Assembly: GCF_000251145.1 (NCBI RefSeq)
Contig: NZ_AIDW01000014.1
Coordinates: 1 to 64,000, forward strand
DNA: 64,000 nt
From: Sphingomonas sp. PAMC 26621
Lineage (GTDB): Bacteria; Pseudomonadota; Alphaproteobacteria; Sphingomonadales; Sphingomonadaceae
Direction: 5' to 3'
Positions 62,233 to 64,000 of the stretch are shown here, in pieces. The translations under genes and the position numbers were made by a program. The notes beneath the pieces are model-generated. The model was given only the letters and a program-made list of their open reading frames with translations, did no database searches and had not been told where the DNA came from. The first letter of the stretch is position 1, and every line of letters starts with the position of its first letter.

Positions 62233-64000
62233 TCAGGCTAGCGTTTCGAGTCTTATCGGCAGGTTTCGCACACGGCGGCCCGTAGCGTTGAAGACGGCGT
62301 TGGCGACCGCGGCGTTGACCCCGATGATCCCGATTTCGCCGAGCCCCTTCACCCCCTCGGGGTTGACCGCGGGATCGTCGTCCTCGAGCAGGATCGCGGT
62401 CATTGCGCCGACGTCGGCGGCGGTCGGCACGAGATATTCGGCAAGGTCGCGATTGAGATACGCGCCGGTCCGTGGGTCGACGATCGTCTCCTCGAGCAGC
62501 GCCGCGCTCTGGCCCCAGATCATCCCGCCGAGCAACTGGCTCCGCGCGGTCAGCGGGTTGAGGATTCGGCCCGCGGCGAAGGCCCCGACATGCCGGCGGA
62601 TTCGCACCTCGCGGGTATCGGCATGGACCCCGATTTCGACGAAATGCGCGCCGAAGGTCCAGGCAAGCTTGTCCTTGGGGGTGCTGGCGAGCTTGAGATG
62701 GCCCTTGCGCAGGTTGTCGATCGTCGACGGCTCCGACCCCGGCGGGGTGAAGGCGACTTCCACCGACCGGTCCGCGCCCGCCGGCTGCGCCAGCAACTGC
62801 CGACAGGCTTCGGCCAGCGCGTTGACCAGCGTCGTGCTCGTCGCCGATCCGCCCGAGATGCCCGCGGCGGGCAGGGCGGTGTCGCCCAAGTCGACCCGCA
62901 CCTTGCCAACCGGCACGTTCAGCCGCTCCGACGCGGTCATCGCGAGCAGCGTATAGAGGCCGTTGCCGATTTCGTGATGCGCGGTTTCGACGTGGACCGC
63001 GCCGTCGGCGGTTTGCGTCACGCGGACGATCGCGGCGCCGATCTTGACCGGGCGCGCGGCGGCGGCGCAGCCGTGGCCGACCAGCCACGCGCCGTCGCGG
63101 GTTGCCCCCGGCTCGGCGGATCGTGCGGCCCAGCCGAACGCGGCGGCGCCGGCATCGAAGCAGCGCATCAGGGGGCGCGTCGTGAAGGGATCTCCCGTCA
63201 CCGGATTTTTCAAGGTATCGTTGCGGCGGCGAAGCTCGACGGGATCGATCCGCAGCGCATGCGCAAGTTCGTCGACCGCGCTTTCGAGCGCGAACAGATA
63301 CGGCACCTCAGGCGGAGCGCGCATCGGCCCCGGCGTGTTGCGGTCGACCCGCGCGACGCGTTCCGCGCTCGCGATATTGGGGCAGGCGTAGAGCGCGGTG
63401 GTGACGTCGGTGCCCTCCATCGCGAACGTGTCGAACCGCGAGGTCGCCACCTCCGCGGTGTGCGACAGCGCGACGAAGCGGCCGTCCGCATCCGCCCCCA
63501 GCCGGATCGCATGCTGCGTCTCGGTACGATGGTTGGCGATGGTGAAGCCGTCGGCGCGGCTGACCACGATCTGGACGGGCCGCTGGAGACGGCGCGCGGC
63601 GATCGCCCCCAATACCGTATGTTGCGACAGCGCGAGCTTGGACCCGAAGTGCCCGCCGATGAAATGCGCGACGACCCGGACCTTGGCGGGGTCGATCCCG
63701 AGCTGCGCCGCCAGCCCGTTGCGCGCCGCGCCCACGAAGCGGGTGGGTTCGTAGACGGTCAGCGTGTCGCCATCCCAGACGCTGGTCGTGGTCGGCAGTT
63801 CGATCGCATTGTGATGCTGGATCGGCGTAGAGTAGCGCGCGTCGACCGTCGTTGCCGCCGTGGCGTAGGCGGCGGCGAAATCGCCGACGTGCGGGTCCTC
63901 GAAGCCCTCGCGCAGCGTCGCGAGCGGGACGGCGTTCGCGCCCGGATCGCCGCGTTCACCGACATGCGGCGCGGCTTCGTAGCCGGTGCGGATCGCGTGG
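62233..64000 (-). CDS. Xanthine dehydrogenase/aldehyde oxidase family molybdopterin-binding subunit (partial)
   Basis: The C-terminal 588 residues of a gene whose start lies beyond the right edge; the frame stays open to position 64000. It resembles YagR/PaoC and isoquinoline-oxidase-type large subunits: QHHNAIELPTTT, HFIGGHFGSKLALSQHTV, GTDVTTALYACPNIAS, and RRHVGAFAAGRILNPLTARSQ. Catalytic Glu is expected in VKGLGEIGIIG near the end. It binds the molybdenum cytosine dinucleotide cofactor and oxidises aldehydes or N-heterocycles. The FAD and Fe-S subunits would lie upstream, outside the window. Confidence 0.92.
   Translation of the reverse strand, partial: HAIRTGYEAAPHVGERGDPGANAVPLATLREGFEDPHVGDFAAAYATAATTVDARYSTPIQHHNAIELPTTTSVWDGDTLTVYEPTRFVGAARNGLAAQLGIDPAKVRVVAHFIGGHFGSKLALSQHTVLGAIAARRLQRPVQIVVSRADGFTIANHRTETQHAIRLGADADGRFVALSHTAEVATSRFDTFAMEGTDVTTALYACPNIASAERVARVDRNTPGPMRAPPEVPYLFALESAVDELAHALRIDPVELRRRNDTLKNPVTGDPFTTRPLMRCFDAGAAAFGWAARSAEPGATRDGAWLVGHGCAAAARPVKIGAAIVRVTQTADGAVHVETAHHEIGNGLYTLLAMTASERLNVPVGKVRVDLGDTALPAAGISGGSATSTTLVNALAEACRQLLAQPAGADRSVEVAFTPPGSEPSTIDNLRKGHLKLASTPKDKLAWTFGAHFVEIGVHADTREVRIRRHVGAFAAGRILNPLTARSQLLGGMIWGQSAALLEETIVDPRTGAYLNRDLAEYLVPTAADVGAMTAILLEDDDPAVNPEGVKGLGEIGIIGVNAAVANAVFNATGRRVRNLPIRLETLA

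Overview
The window is a 64 kb piece of a GC-rich alphaproteobacterial chromosome, most probably Sphingomonas or a close relative (Sphingomonadaceae). Pointers are a PEPxxWA-type PEP-CTERM protein with exosortase-A-associated glycan genes, TonB-dependent receptors with long barrels, a carotenoid desaturase, an EcfG-type promoter pattern (GGAAC-N16-CGTT), and dense, often overlapping genes with GTG/TTG starts. There is no CRISPR array, no intact insertion sequence and no rRNA. The only tRNA is tRNA-Gly(CCC).

Layout. 1-4.8 kb: MaoC hydratase, small GAF protein, MscS channel, topoisomerase IB and a DJ-1/PfpI protein. 4.8-9.5 kb: surface-glycan block (acyltransferase, frameshifted exosortase-associated O-ligase, small membrane protein, exosortase-associated glycosyltransferase, membrane-anchored protein). 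9.5-11.4 kb: S24-type autocleaving repressor divergent from two overlapping small genes, then small orphan genes. 11.4-17.6 kb: the TamA-TamB outer-membrane assembly pair. 17.7-24.4 kb: a less GC-rich accessory stretch with the PEPxxWA surface protein, an alpha/beta hydrolase and two divergent regulator-oxidoreductase pairs (HxlR/NmrA and LysR/SDR). 24.5-27.6 kb: a divergent class A beta-lactamase, a host-attachment family protein, small membrane proteins including one interrupted by TGA, and intergenic palindromic repeats. 27.7-37.7 kb: aldehyde dehydrogenase/quinone oxidoreductase divergent pair, slipin, a long (archaeal/eukaryotic-type) ProRS, a frameshifted lipoprotein, an L,D-transpeptidase with a Rap1a/Tai-like protein, a carbohydrate porin and tRNA hydroxylase TrhO. 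38-42.4 kb: glnB-glnA nitrogen operon with a hairpin-rich 3' region, map and a CinA-type protein. 42.4-49.8 kb: TonB receptor, two FAD amine-oxidase/desaturase-like proteins, NTF2-like, VOC and Old Yellow Enzyme proteins.

50-54.6 kb holds a redox operon on the minus strand: a PNPOx-like flavoprotein, an alpha/beta-hydrolase fused to a gluconate-2-dehydrogenase subunit-3 domain, a GMC oxidoreductase with a CxxCxxCxxxC Fe-S motif, and an SDR. 54.7-60.8 kb is a compact sucrose utilisation locus: LacI repressor, MFS sugar symporter, TonB-dependent receptor and GH68 fructan/sucrose enzyme. Two LacI-type operators lie between transporter and receptor. The window ends with a stress-type SDR, an HNH protein and a xanthine-dehydrogenase-type molybdopterin subunit cut by the right edge.

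Three genes are disrupted by a single change each (O-ligase -1 nt, lipoprotein -1 nt, membrane protein TGA). These could be real pseudogenes or consensus errors. The most interesting candidates for new biology are the hydrolase/subunit-3 fusion with its Fe-S GMC partner, the aberrant omega loop of the beta-lactamase, the S24 repressor module, and two dyads in front of the PEPxxWA gene.
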